DNA from: Proteiniphilum sp. | GTDB taxonomy: Bacteria; Bacteroidota; Bacteroidia; Bacteroidales; Dysgonomonadaceae | NCBI GenBank assembly: GCA_031284475.1 | Contig: JAISZV010000077.1 | Coordinates: 1 to 19,930 of the forward strand | DNA length: 19,930 bases | Direction: 5' to 3' | Shown here: one piece after another, positions 8,768-15,083 of the stretch | Position numbering within the stretch: the stretch's first letter is position 1 | Layout of the letters: every line of letters begins with the position of its first letter | Program-made: the position numbers and the translations under genes | The notes under the pieces: generated by a model | Seen by the model: only the letters and a program-made list of their open reading frames with translations | The model's database searches: none | Told to the model about the DNA's origin: nothing

Positions 8768-9064
8768 TCAAAGTTTTTTTCGATTATTGTGGGAACGCTT
8801 AATTATCCAAAATTCAACCTGAAAAAAGATATAAAGCAAAAATGTATTTACCAAAAACATGATTACAGGCTCAATGTAATATGATCTGGAAAGTTTTCTG
8901 AAGAAAATTTCTCTCAGATCGTCCCCGATGATATAGGTACTATACGTAATGATGATTAACTCTATAAAAACAACGAATGTACTCAGGAGCAGCGCCGATA
9001 AAAAGGCTGTTCTATTATTTAATTGAATGACTGGGAGATCGTCCCTCCGAAATGTTTGGCCCAT
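8768..9064 (-). CDS. Sensor histidine kinase, N-terminal membrane fragment
   Basis: This 98-residue product is what the promoter-proximal part of the interrupted kinase gene encodes. It has a short polar N-terminus, a helix at about residues 19-42 (AFLSALLLSTFVVFIELIII), an outside loop of about 23 residues, a second helix at about 66-86 (IEPVIMFLVNTFLLYIFF), and a basic tail ending NNRKKL before the TGA. On its own it resembles no complete family. It is best read as the first two helices of a four-helix sensor domain. Its start is supported by a -7 box at 9099-9106. Confidence 0.7.
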   Translation of the reverse strand: MGQTFRRDDLPVIQLNNRTAFLSALLLSTFVVFIELIIITYSTYIIGDDLREIFFRKLSRSYYIEPVIMFLVNTFLLYIFFQVEFWIIKRSHNNRKKL

Positions 9065-9098
9065 AAGAATATACCGGTTATTTATAATTCAACAAGAG

Positions 9099-9106
9099 CA
9101 AAGATA
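9099..9106 (-). promoter_or_regulatory. Candidate -7 promoter element for kinase/regulator operon
   Basis: The minus strand reads TATCTTTG, an exact TAnnTTTG match, ending 34 bases before the kinase ATG at 9064. The sequence around -33 is AT-rich without a clear TTTG. An identical octamer precedes the barrel-protein gene (10020-10027). Confidence 0.45.
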
Positions 9107-9142
9107 ATATATTAAAATTCAATTCATTAAAAATAAACAGGT

Positions 9143-9188
9143 AAACTCAACGAGCATTGGATTATATTTCCTGCTGCCCGTTGAGTTT
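9143..9188 (-). terminator. Inverted repeat, possible terminator after barrel-protein gene
   Basis: AAACTCAACG (9143-9152) pairs with CGTTGAGTTT (9179-9188). Inside the arms, AGCA can pair with TGCT past a GCC bulge. On the minus strand it is followed by a T-rich stretch, as for a terminator, but it lies 165 bases past the barrel-protein stop codon. Confidence 0.35.
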
Positions 9189-9353
9189 TAAGAAGAAGAA
9201 GAAACTTTACTTCACCCTATTTGAGGAGATTGCCCCTGATTAATCTTCACTTTTTTCCCTTCAAGCGTGCGATGCAATCCTATCACCGGCAATCCTGCTT
9301 GGATGGGGTTTAGAGGTAGAAAATCGAGGCAATCTCTTTTCATCAACGCCTCT

Positions 9354-9965
9354 TTAGAAGCGATATCCGATACCAAGACTGACGGTCTGAGCGCGCATTG
9401 TGGCATTGTCTTTGAGAGCGTCTAACTGATCAATTAATCCGATCTGGTATCCGGCATTAATTTGCAGGCCGATGGGAAATTCATAGCCGACCAGCGCTCC
9501 CAGTCCGAAATCCCAACGATTCATATCTTTCTTGTCATTTACTTCCTTGTAGAGGTCTATGTCTGCATCTTTGTAGCGTGCGTCAAAACCAAGTCCCACA
9601 TAAGGTCCTACACCGGCATAAAACTTTCCGCTGTTGATATAAGTTTGTCCAAGGAAATAAACAGGCGCTTGCACTCCCCATTGTCTGAAATCATCTTCTG
9701 CGGCTCCGGTTTCTATTTTAGACTGACGGTAGAAGAACATTACTTCGGGTTGTATGGAAAAATTCTCATGTACTAAAATGTTCATAAACCCGCCCAACGT
9801 TGGGCCCAGATTCATTGCACTTGACTGACCATCTAAATCACTCAATAAAAAATTCGACATATTTGCCTCGGCTTTCACGCCAAACGTTAAGGGAGTTTGA
9901 GCATTCACTGTTGCCAATCCTGTTGTCATTAATACTGACAGGCACATCAAAACTATCTTTTTCAT
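9354..9965 (-). CDS. Outer-membrane beta-barrel protein (PorT/OmpW-like barrel domain)
   Basis: This 203-residue protein starts with a clear signal peptide (KKIVLMCLSVLMTTGLATVNAQ, cut after about residue 22). Amphipathic beta strands with alternating aromatic and glycine residues follow: VKAEANMSNF, FSIQPEVMFFYRQSK, FYAGVGPYVGLGFDARY, WDFGLGALVGYEFPIGLQIN, and a last strand VSLGIGYRF. The C-terminal phenylalanine is typical of proteins inserted by the BAM machinery. The pattern fits the outer_membrane_beta-barrel domain common in Bacteroidota (PF13568-like), about eight strands. Such proteins are mostly uncharacterised, and no specific role is claimed. It is monocistronic, with its own -7 element at 10020-10027. 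Confidence 0.85.
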   Translation of the reverse strand: MKKIVLMCLSVLMTTGLATVNAQTPLTFGVKAEANMSNFLLSDLDGQSSAMNLGPTLGGFMNILVHENFSIQPEVMFFYRQSKIETGAAEDDFRQWGVQAPVYFLGQTYINSGKFYAGVGPYVGLGFDARYKDADIDLYKEVNDKKDMNRWDFGLGALVGYEFPIGLQINAGYQIGLIDQLDALKDNATMRAQTVSLGIGYRF

Positions 9966-10019
9966 TTTGCTACATAATTAATTGATTAATAAAATTGTTT
10001 TTTCTCTTGTTTGATAATG

Positions 10020-10027
10020 CAAAGATA
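10020..10027 (-). promoter_or_regulatory. Candidate -7 promoter element for barrel-protein gene
   Basis: The minus strand reads TATCTTTG, an exact TAnnTTTG match. It ends 54 bases before the ATG at 9965. A loose -33 candidate (TTAG) lies roughly 20 or more bases further upstream. Confidence 0.45.
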
Positions 10028-10169
10028 TAGTAGCGAAACGCTGTCTGATCCTAATACTAACCTAAACGCCATATTTAGTTACCGAATTGCAGAATAGCTG
10101 TACTTAACATATATCCATCTATAAAGTGAAAGCAAGGAACTGTATTGTTATTCCGGGTTTTGAAGTCGT

Positions 10170-10367
10170 TTATTTTCTGATTAAGCTACCAATCAAGCCG
10201 CCAAATAAAAGTCCAAACATACAATTGGCCCACCATTCCGAAGAAAAGCCAAACGCTCCGTCAGAAATACCATAATAATACCAGTAATAATATCCGACTA
10301 TCAAGCCCAGTATCATTCCCAGAAAAGTGATGAGGTTTTCCCTTAAAAATAAAAAAATGGTTCTCAT
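10170..10367 (-). CDS. Small glycine-rich two-helix membrane protein (DUF6132-like?)
   Basis: From the ATG at 10367 this is 65 residues. It has a basic aromatic N-terminus (MRTIFLFLRENL), a helix at about 9-32 (ITFLGMILGLIVGYYYWYYY), a loop GISDGAFGFSSEWWAN, and a second helix NCMFGLLFGGLIGSLIRK. The layout resembles small DUF6132 proteins of Bacteroidota, but the loop lacks the cysteines I associate with that family, so the assignment is tentative. The frame extends upstream to a GTG at 10409 and an ATG at 10397, both overlapping lpxC. The ATG at 10367 gives the neatest spacing, 13 bases after the lpxC stop. It is probably co-transcribed with lpxC. Function unknown. Confidence 0.65.
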   Translation of the reverse strand: MRTIFLFLRENLITFLGMILGLIVGYYYWYYYGISDGAFGFSSEWWANCMFGLLFGGLIGSLIRK

Positions 10368-10380
10368 CGTTAAACTTGTT

Positions 10381-11322
10381 TTATAAGAAAACTTCATGTA
10401 ATTCAACACCTTGTTCAGCTTTGATCTGCTGTATTATATTTCTCGCGAACATATTATTTACACGATGCCCCGGCCGGAATGCAATGATTTTTCCCTTGAT
10501 AAACCGGCCGACAAGGGCAATATCCCCGATAACATCCAGTAATTTATGCCTTGCCGGTTCATTGGGATACAAAAGCGGTTTATTCATAATATATCCTGTA
10601 TTATCGATCTTCTTCCTTTCTATACCCATAATATCGGCTAACCGGTCTAACTCCGATTGTTGGATTAGTTGATCGTAAATGACAATCGCGTTATCCAAAT
10701 CTCCACCCTTGATTAAGCCGGTTTTCAGGAGGCTTTCAATCTCTTTGATAAATACAAACGTCCTGCACATCGAAATTTCGTCTTTAAAATCGGATAAATC
10801 ATCAAGAAAGGCATTTTGTACCGGTAATATCTCCGAGTTGAATTTAATCTGTACATCAACACTGAATTTGTCTGCCGGCGCCAATTTCAGGTATGATCCC
10901 GTTTCATTATCGAAATATTCAATAGCATGCCCCACTTCGTAGTAGACTCTCTCCTTAACTTGCTCTTCAACTCCAACCCTATGAATATTTTTTACGTATA
11001 TCTCCGAACTCCCTTCCAGAATTGGAAACTCAAAGGAATCAATTTCAATCAGGCAATTATCTATCTCGCATCCATACAATGCAGCTAATGCATGTTCTAT
11101 TGTAGCCACCTGCACTCCATCTACAGACAAAACGGTGGATCTTTGCGTATACAAGACATTTTCCGCGGAAGCCGTTATTACCGGGCTTCCGTTAAGATCA
11201 ATCCTTTTTATCTTATATCCGAAATCTACAGGCGCAGGACGAAATGCGATAGTAGTTTTTACTCCTGTATGTAATCCTTTTCCTTCGACAGAAAAAGGTG
11301 ATTTTATAGTTCTTTGTTTCAT
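10381..11322 (-). CDS. lpxC: Stand-alone UDP-3-O-acyl-N-acetylglucosamine deacetylase (LpxC), no FabZ domain
   Basis: LpxC removes the N-acetyl group from UDP-3-O-acyl-GlcNAc, the committed step of lipid A synthesis, in the cytoplasm. The 313 residues hold all zinc and catalytic positions: E76/H77 in ATIEHALAALYGCEIDN, the threonine of MCRTFVF near 188, H259 and D263 in ARHKLLDVIGD, and H286 in RPGHRVNN. The sequence looks Bacteroidota-type (LIKGGDLDNAIVIYDQ; YIMNKPLLYPNEP). In that phylum lpxC is normally fused to fabZ in a protein of about 460 residues. This one stops shortly after ELHE, close to the expected domain junction, and no FabZ follows. It may be a second, specialised copy. It sits between a thioredoxin-fold gene and a small membrane-protein gene rather than with other lpx genes. 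Confidence 0.9.
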   Translation of the reverse strand: MKQRTIKSPFSVEGKGLHTGVKTTIAFRPAPVDFGYKIKRIDLNGSPVITASAENVLYTQRSTVLSVDGVQVATIEHALAALYGCEIDNCLIEIDSFEFPILEGSSEIYVKNIHRVGVEEQVKERVYYEVGHAIEYFDNETGSYLKLAPADKFSVDVQIKFNSEILPVQNAFLDDLSDFKDEISMCRTFVFIKEIESLLKTGLIKGGDLDNAIVIYDQLIQQSELDRLADIMGIERKKIDNTGYIMNKPLLYPNEPARHKLLDVIGDIALVGRFIKGKIIAFRPGHRVNNMFARNIIQQIKAEQGVELHEVFL

Positions 11323-11400
11323 TACGCTATATTGTTAAAAATAATAAATATAATCGTTCTCCTCTTTTGTATCTCGGTGGAAATATTGGTCGCTGAAAGT

Positions 11401-11841
11401 CTAATAAGGTTTTATCCTTTTTACGATCTTCTCTAAATTGCCGGTAGATACAATCCCCATGATTCGCTTCATCTCTGTATCTCCGCTAAATATTAATAGA
11501 TTGGGTATCCCCGAAATATTGTATTTATAATAATATTCGTCATGTTCTTCAATATTCATAGCATATAAATGGATGTTATGAATATTTTCAACATTCATGT
11601 TTTCGATATTATAACGCATTTTTTGACACAATTCAGAACTGTCCCGGTAGAAAAACAGGAAAGTCAGGCCATCTTTATCCAAATCAATTTCATCTACATC
11701 GGTCAGCTTTGAATTTATTTGTTCTGATAATGGAATACTGTTTACTTTTTTCTTGGTGACGATTCCTGTTGATATTGTGAATATGATGATCGCCAATAAA
11801 AAATGCCATGGTTTTATATGAATTGTATTTTTATCGTCCAT
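11401..11841 (-). CDS. Membrane-anchored thioredoxin-fold protein with degenerate active site
   Basis: The 146-residue protein has an N-terminal hydrophobic anchor at about residues 11-29 (PWHFLLAIIIFTISTGIV), so the rest would face the periplasm. A thioredoxin-like core follows: strand GLTFLFFYRDSSELCQKM, where a CXXC active site would sit; strand IHLYAMNIEEH; then the cis-proline loop SGIPNLLIFSGDTEMKRI and the final helix LEKIVKRIKPY. The active-site position reads S69-E-L-C72, so only the second cysteine is present. Ordinary dithiol oxidoreduction is therefore unlikely; a one-cysteine or purely structural role is possible (inference). It lies 78 bases upstream of lpxC and 6 bases after the 38-aa reading frame, suggesting one operon. 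Confidence 0.7.
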   Translation of the reverse strand: MDDKNTIHIKPWHFLLAIIIFTISTGIVTKKKVNSIPLSEQINSKLTDVDEIDLDKDGLTFLFFYRDSSELCQKMRYNIENMNVENIHNIHLYAMNIEEHDEYYYKYNISGIPNLLIFSGDTEMKRIMGIVSTGNLEKIVKRIKPY

Positions 11842-11847
11842 ATTTCC

Positions 11848-11964
11848 TTACATATTTTTATTTATGATTTGCTTCCTCAATAAAACTAATCCCATAAGCG
11901 TCATGACTGAAAACGCCATTGCCGATACGGTAGATACAATTATTATTTTTAATCCCTTTTTCAT
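11848..11964 (-). CDS. Candidate 38-residue single-helix membrane peptide
   Basis: A short frame starts at ATG 11964 (MKKGLKIIIVSTVSAMAFSV) and ends with TAA at 11848-11850. It encodes a lysine-rich N-terminus, one hydrophobic helix at about residues 6-30, and a basic tail (LRKQIINKNM). It ends 6 bases before the ATG of the thioredoxin-fold gene, and an AGGAAA-type sequence for that gene lies across its stop. Close spacing, charge pattern and hydrophobicity suggest a real small gene in the same operon. I do not recognise a family, and a short AT-rich frame can be accidental. Confidence 0.5.
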   Translation of the reverse strand: MKKGLKIIIVSTVSAMAFSVMTLMGLVLLRKQIINKNM

Positions 11965-12402
11965 CTTAAATAGAAGCTTATTTTTACACTAAATTTCACG
12001 TACTCCTGTACGGAAAGTTTTCATTCAGCAATAAACTTATTCTGATCCTTGCCGGTTTATCTTCTTTTTTATTACAAAAATATGTGATAGTAATATAGCC
12101 TTGTCTCGTCAACTTACCTAAATGACTATTTTGGGTACTCAACTGTATAAAATAACTGTTTAAATATATTCACGAGGTTTTCTGATAGTGCATAAACATA
12201 AGGCTTTTGGTATTCTCTTGTACAAATCCATTCATCAGTGGGAAAAACTAATGAAAATATGAGCAAAATTTATTCATGGTAAAGTGTCTCCAGGCTGCAA
12301 CAAAGTTAGCATGAAATCCTCAATTACACACAAACGGATAAAAATGATTTGCAAAATTTTTAGGGGGACAGTACAAAAAAAAGTGAACGCAATAGAAATA
12401 TA
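11965..12402. other. 438-bp AT-rich intergenic region, no gene seen
   Basis: It separates the end of the amylase gene from the 38-residue frame. It holds a candidate promoter (12075-12082) and a small hairpin in the presumed leader, CGTAC-tcct-GTACG (11999-12012), extendable with TTTC/GAAA around a bulge. On either strand only very short, unconvincing frames are seen between 12110 and 12402. Base composition is clearly more AT-rich than the amylase gene beside it. Confidence 0.6.
12075..12082 (-). promoter_or_regulatory. Candidate -7 element for the small peptide/thioredoxin/lpxC cluster
   Basis: The minus strand reads TATTTTTG, matching TAnnTTTG. It lies 110 bases upstream of the 38-residue frame. 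No good -33 TTTG is seen, and the region is AT-rich, so chance is possible. Confidence 0.3.
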
Positions 12403-14097
12403 TTATGAGAAAGAAATTTTGTAAATTTCTCCCGAATAGGGATTGAGTGAAATCCGGGGCGGAAAATCAAGAGAAAATAGGATATCTTTACCGTCTTCGT
12501 GCAGCAAAGGCTTTAATACCCCTTTTCCGGTATTCGTTATCTCCAGGAACGTGAAGGCATGTTGTGGAATATGGACGGGACACTCCTGCATCCTGTTGTC
12601 GAAATTGGCCGCTACCAGCAACAGTTCTTTTTTATCGCTCCGCAGGAATGCAAAGAGGCGGGCGGAATCGAACTCCCGGTTTTCGTAATTGGCAGGCATC
12701 AGGTCATAGAAAAGTCCGCCGGCAAGGGCCGGTTCCTCGTTGCATAACGTGATCAGCCGCCGGTAAAATTCCCGTAACTCCTTCTCTCCGGCGGAAAGCA
12801 GCGCATCGTTCCACTCGCCGTTGTTGTTCCATCGCCGCAACGTATCTACCGACCAGTAGTCGAAGATGGTTGTACGTCCGTCCTTTCCGCTGAAACCCTC
12901 TTCGTCCATTCCCCTTTCGCCCAGCTCCTGCCCTGCATAGATCATCACCGGATTCGTATTCACACAACAGGTAACAATCATAGCAGCCTTCCCTTTACTG
13001 CCCTCTTTCAGGAAATAATCGGACGCCAGCCGTTGTTCATCATGATTCTCCATGAAATTGAGCATCCTGTGCTGAATATCGCCCACATCGTTCAGTGTGA
13101 ATGTAATATCGGAAGAGGGTCTGTAACCGCAGGAAACGTCGCGCAACCTGTCATACAAGCCCACTTTATCATAGAGATAGTCGAAAGTATTGCCGGCCAG
13201 GAAATCGCGGTACGCCGAAGGGTTGTATATCTCTGCCAGAAAGATGACGCGGGGAAATTTCTCTTTCACCTGGGGAATTGCCCACCGCCAGAACGCCAAT
13301 GGCGCCATTTCCGCCATATCGCACCGGAAGCCGTCCACATTTTTTTCCGCCCAGTAAATGAGTATATCCCTCATTTTTATCCACGTATCGGGAATGGGAT
13401 CGAAATGCGTTTGTTTTCCGTTCAGATAATCCACCCCATAATTGAGTTTCACCGTCTCATACCAGTCGAATTGGGTCGGCCTGTTTGAAAAACAGTCGTT
13501 GCCCGTCGCTTTTGCCGGAAATTCACGGTACGAAAAGCCGGCTGATTTCCTGGGTGAGAGTTGTATTTCCAACGGTTGGTTGGGGATATAATAGTAATTG
13601 TTCAGGGGCGAGAAAGCCAGGGAGTTATCGTCCTTCTCCCCAAAATCTTCTATTCCCTCCGGCTTGTTGACTGAGCGGTAATTCCGGGCCACATGATTGG
13701 GCACATTGTCGATGATCGCTTTCAAGCCGGCGGCATGTGTCCGTCGGATCAATGCTTCAAACTCAGCCATCCTGCCGGGCACATCTACTGCCAGGTCGGG
13801 ATCTACATCGTAATAGTCCCTCACCGCGTAAGGTGAACCCGCCTTGCCCTTGACGATCTCCGGGTACTCTTCCGGCAGGCCGTATGCGGTATAATCCGTG
13901 CCGGAAGCATGCGCCAATACGCCGGTATACCAAATATGCGTATAACCGCTTGCTTTGAGTTTTTGCAACAGGATAGCGGAAATATCATTGAATTTCCCTG
14001 TTCCGTTCTCTTCAATGGAACCATTGGTTCTATTGGCGGCGACAGTGTTCCCCAATAGTCTGGGCAACAACTGATAAATAAACGGTTTTTGATTCAT
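12403..14097 (-). CDS. Intracellular alpha-amylase family glycoside hydrolase (GH13)
   Basis: The 564-residue enzyme has the four conserved GH13 regions: I, AIIDNVPNHV (D130, H135); II, VDGFRCDMAEM with nucleophile D260; III, VIFLAEIYNP with acid/base E289; IV, LNFMENHDEQR with D353. The TIM barrel spans about residues 1-450 and a small beta C-terminal domain closes the protein. There is no signal peptide, so it should act in the cytoplasm on imported or stored alpha-glucans or maltodextrins. The exact specificity cannot be read from the sequence. The ATG overlaps the TGA of the patatin gene (14094-14097), so the two are translationally coupled. This gene and the patatin gene are visibly richer in G+C than the DNA below 12400. 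An AT hairpin (AGAAATTT/AAATTTCT, 12412-12430) straddles its 3' end. Confidence 0.93.
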   Translation of the reverse strand: MNQKPFIYQLLPRLLGNTVAANRTNGSIEENGTGKFNDISAILLQKLKASGYTHIWYTGVLAHASGTDYTAYGLPEEYPEIVKGKAGSPYAVRDYYDVDPDLAVDVPGRMAEFEALIRRTHAAGLKAIIDNVPNHVARNYRSVNKPEGIEDFGEKDDNSLAFSPLNNYYYIPNQPLEIQLSPRKSAGFSYREFPAKATGNDCFSNRPTQFDWYETVKLNYGVDYLNGKQTHFDPIPDTWIKMRDILIYWAEKNVDGFRCDMAEMAPLAFWRWAIPQVKEKFPRVIFLAEIYNPSAYRDFLAGNTFDYLYDKVGLYDRLRDVSCGYRPSSDITFTLNDVGDIQHRMLNFMENHDEQRLASDYFLKEGSKGKAAMIVTCCVNTNPVMIYAGQELGERGMDEEGFSGKDGRTTIFDYWSVDTLRRWNNNGEWNDALLSAGEKELREFYRRLITLCNEEPALAGGLFYDLMPANYENREFDSARLFAFLRSDKKELLLVAANFDNRMQECPVHIPQHAFTFLEITNTGKGVLKPLLHEDGKDILFSLDFPPRISLNPYSGEIYKISFS

Positions 14098-14990
14098 TGG
14101 ATATTTGGTTTTTCGGGGCGTTCCGGTTCATTCCGTCCTCTGACCCAGTTAAGTTGTTCGCGTATCTTTTTGGTCAGCGCATAATGCCTGTGACACTTTT
14201 TCGCCACCTCCCACGATTCGTCCTTGCTCATGGTCAATGCGGCGTAGTAGTAGCCCGCCTCCATGATTTTTAGCTGGTTTTGCAGGTCGAAGATGGAATA
14301 TTTCTCTATCCCTTCGGTCTCAATCAGTATATCGCAGTATGCTTTATCGATGAGGGTATTAGAATTTGACATCAGGTTGAATGTCCGTTCCAGCATCCTC
14401 CGGATGTTGTGCTTTTCCGGAGGCGGCAGTATCAGTGAAACATTCACCCCGATCACATATTTACATTTCTTCCGGATGACCGAAACAGGGAAATTTTTCA
14501 GTAATCCGCCATCCACATAGGGAACATCATGGATCATCTGGGGATGGAATACGATGGGGACGGAACAGGACGCGACTACGGCCTCCACCAGGTCGTCTCC
14601 GTTGGAAAAAACGACCGTGGAAGCCCTGTTCCAGTCGGTAGTTACTACATAGAACGGTATTTGCAGCTCCTCAAAACGTGTAGCCCGGAGGTTTTTTTTC
14701 AGGAAATTGTGTAATCCTGCACTTTTAAAAAACCCGGTTGTAGGTATGGTGAGTTCCACGAACTCCCGAAATTCTTTTTCCCGGAAAAGCTCCACTATTT
14801 CATCGGGATGGTAGCCGTCGGCATAGAAAACACCGGCAAGCGCTCCCGCACTGGTACCGGCGATTACATCGGGCTTCAATCCACATTCCTCCAACACTTT
14901 CAGCGCGCCCAGATGGGCAAACCCTTTGGCGCCGCCTCCACTCAGGGCATATCCTAAAAAATGATCATAACTTTTACCGAAGATTGCCAT
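14094..14990 (-). CDS. Patatin-like phospholipase (RssA-type)
   Basis: From the ATG at 14990 the protein is 298 residues with no signal peptide. It has the complete patatin catalytic set: oxyanion-hole loop SGGGAKGFAHLGALKVL (about 17-33), nucleophile Ser47 in IAGTSAGALAGV, and the dyad aspartate Asp160 in YVDGGLLKNFPV. The family hydrolyses acyl esters of membrane lipids; many bacterial cytoplasmic members (RssA/YlbK-like) have no known substrate. An open extension reaches a TTG at 15008, but a strong Shine-Dalgarno AAAGGAG (14999-15005), 8 bases before the ATG, decides for 14990. Its stop overlaps the amylase start by 4 bases. The C-terminus (about 240-298) is basic and contains no recognised domain. 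Confidence 0.92.
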   Translation of the reverse strand: MAIFGKSYDHFLGYALSGGGAKGFAHLGALKVLEECGLKPDVIAGTSAGALAGVFYADGYHPDEIVELFREKEFREFVELTIPTTGFFKSAGLHNFLKKNLRATRFEELQIPFYVVTTDWNRASTVVFSNGDDLVEAVVASCSVPIVFHPQMIHDVPYVDGGLLKNFPVSVIRKKCKYVIGVNVSLILPPPEKHNIRRMLERTFNLMSNSNTLIDKAYCDILIETEGIEKYSIFDLQNQLKIMEAGYYYAALTMSKDESWEVAKKCHRHYALTKKIREQLNWVRGRNEPERPEKPNIQ

Positions 14991-14998
14991 GATCTCAT

Positions 14999-15005
14999 CT
15001 CCTTT
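14999..15005 (-). promoter_or_regulatory. Ribosome binding site deciding the patatin start
   Basis: The minus strand reads AAAGGAG, 8 bases before ATG 14990. It is unusually strong for this window, where most starts have no clear Shine-Dalgarno sequence, and it excludes the upstream TTG as the main start. Confidence 0.7.
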
Positions 15006-15021
15006 CAAACATTTTGTTTCA

Positions 15022-15029
15022 CAAATATA
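15022..15029 (-). promoter_or_regulatory. Candidate -7 promoter element for patatin/amylase operon
   Basis: The minus strand reads TATATTTG, an exact TAnnTTTG match 31 bases upstream of the patatin ATG. The -33 region is A-rich without a clear TTTG. Confidence 0.45.
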
Positions 15030-15083
15030 GGATTTTTTTTCGAGTTTTCCATCTATTGGCTCAGCTATTAAACAGTATATTTA

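Larger units (their letters stand above)
7961..9064 (-). pseudogene. LytS-type sensor histidine kinase gene split by an in-frame TGA
   Basis: The two open frames at 8768-9064 and 7961-8659 are in the same reading frame. The stretch between them (8660-8767) is open and reads as membrane protein. The only interruption is TGA at 8768-8770, codon 99 of 368. Read through, the product is about 366 residues: four hydrophobic segments followed by a His_kinase (PF06580-type) and HATPase module, the normal layout and length of Bacteroidota LytS-like kinases paired with LytTR regulators. Because both flanks share the frame, one nonsense substitution (for example from CGA, TGG or GGA) explains it better than a frameshift. 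It could be true inactivation, a strain variant, or a sequence error. Confidence 0.75.

Noticed and set aside
8768..8770. TGA as a selenocysteine or reassigned codon
   Set aside because: Other genes here end in TGA, no SECIS-like hairpin is evident just after it, and the site is at a membrane-loop boundary with no redox role.
8770..8785. Programmed frameshift at the run of seven A (minus strand) just before the TGA
   Set aside because: The coding frame is the same before and after the stop, so one slip would destroy rather than restore the kinase frame.
9212..9406. 64-codon minus-strand frame overlapping the barrel gene 3' end
   Set aside because: No recognisable protein features, start inside another gene, and the region is better described as an unexplained spacer.
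12361..12402. GGGGGACAGTAC followed by an A-run as a transposon end
   Set aside because: No matching inverted end or transposase; it does not resemble the sequence at 181-195 closely enough.
13033..13488. Plus-strand 151-codon open frame
   Set aside because: It is antisense to the GH13 gene, whose catalytic motifs fix the coding strand.
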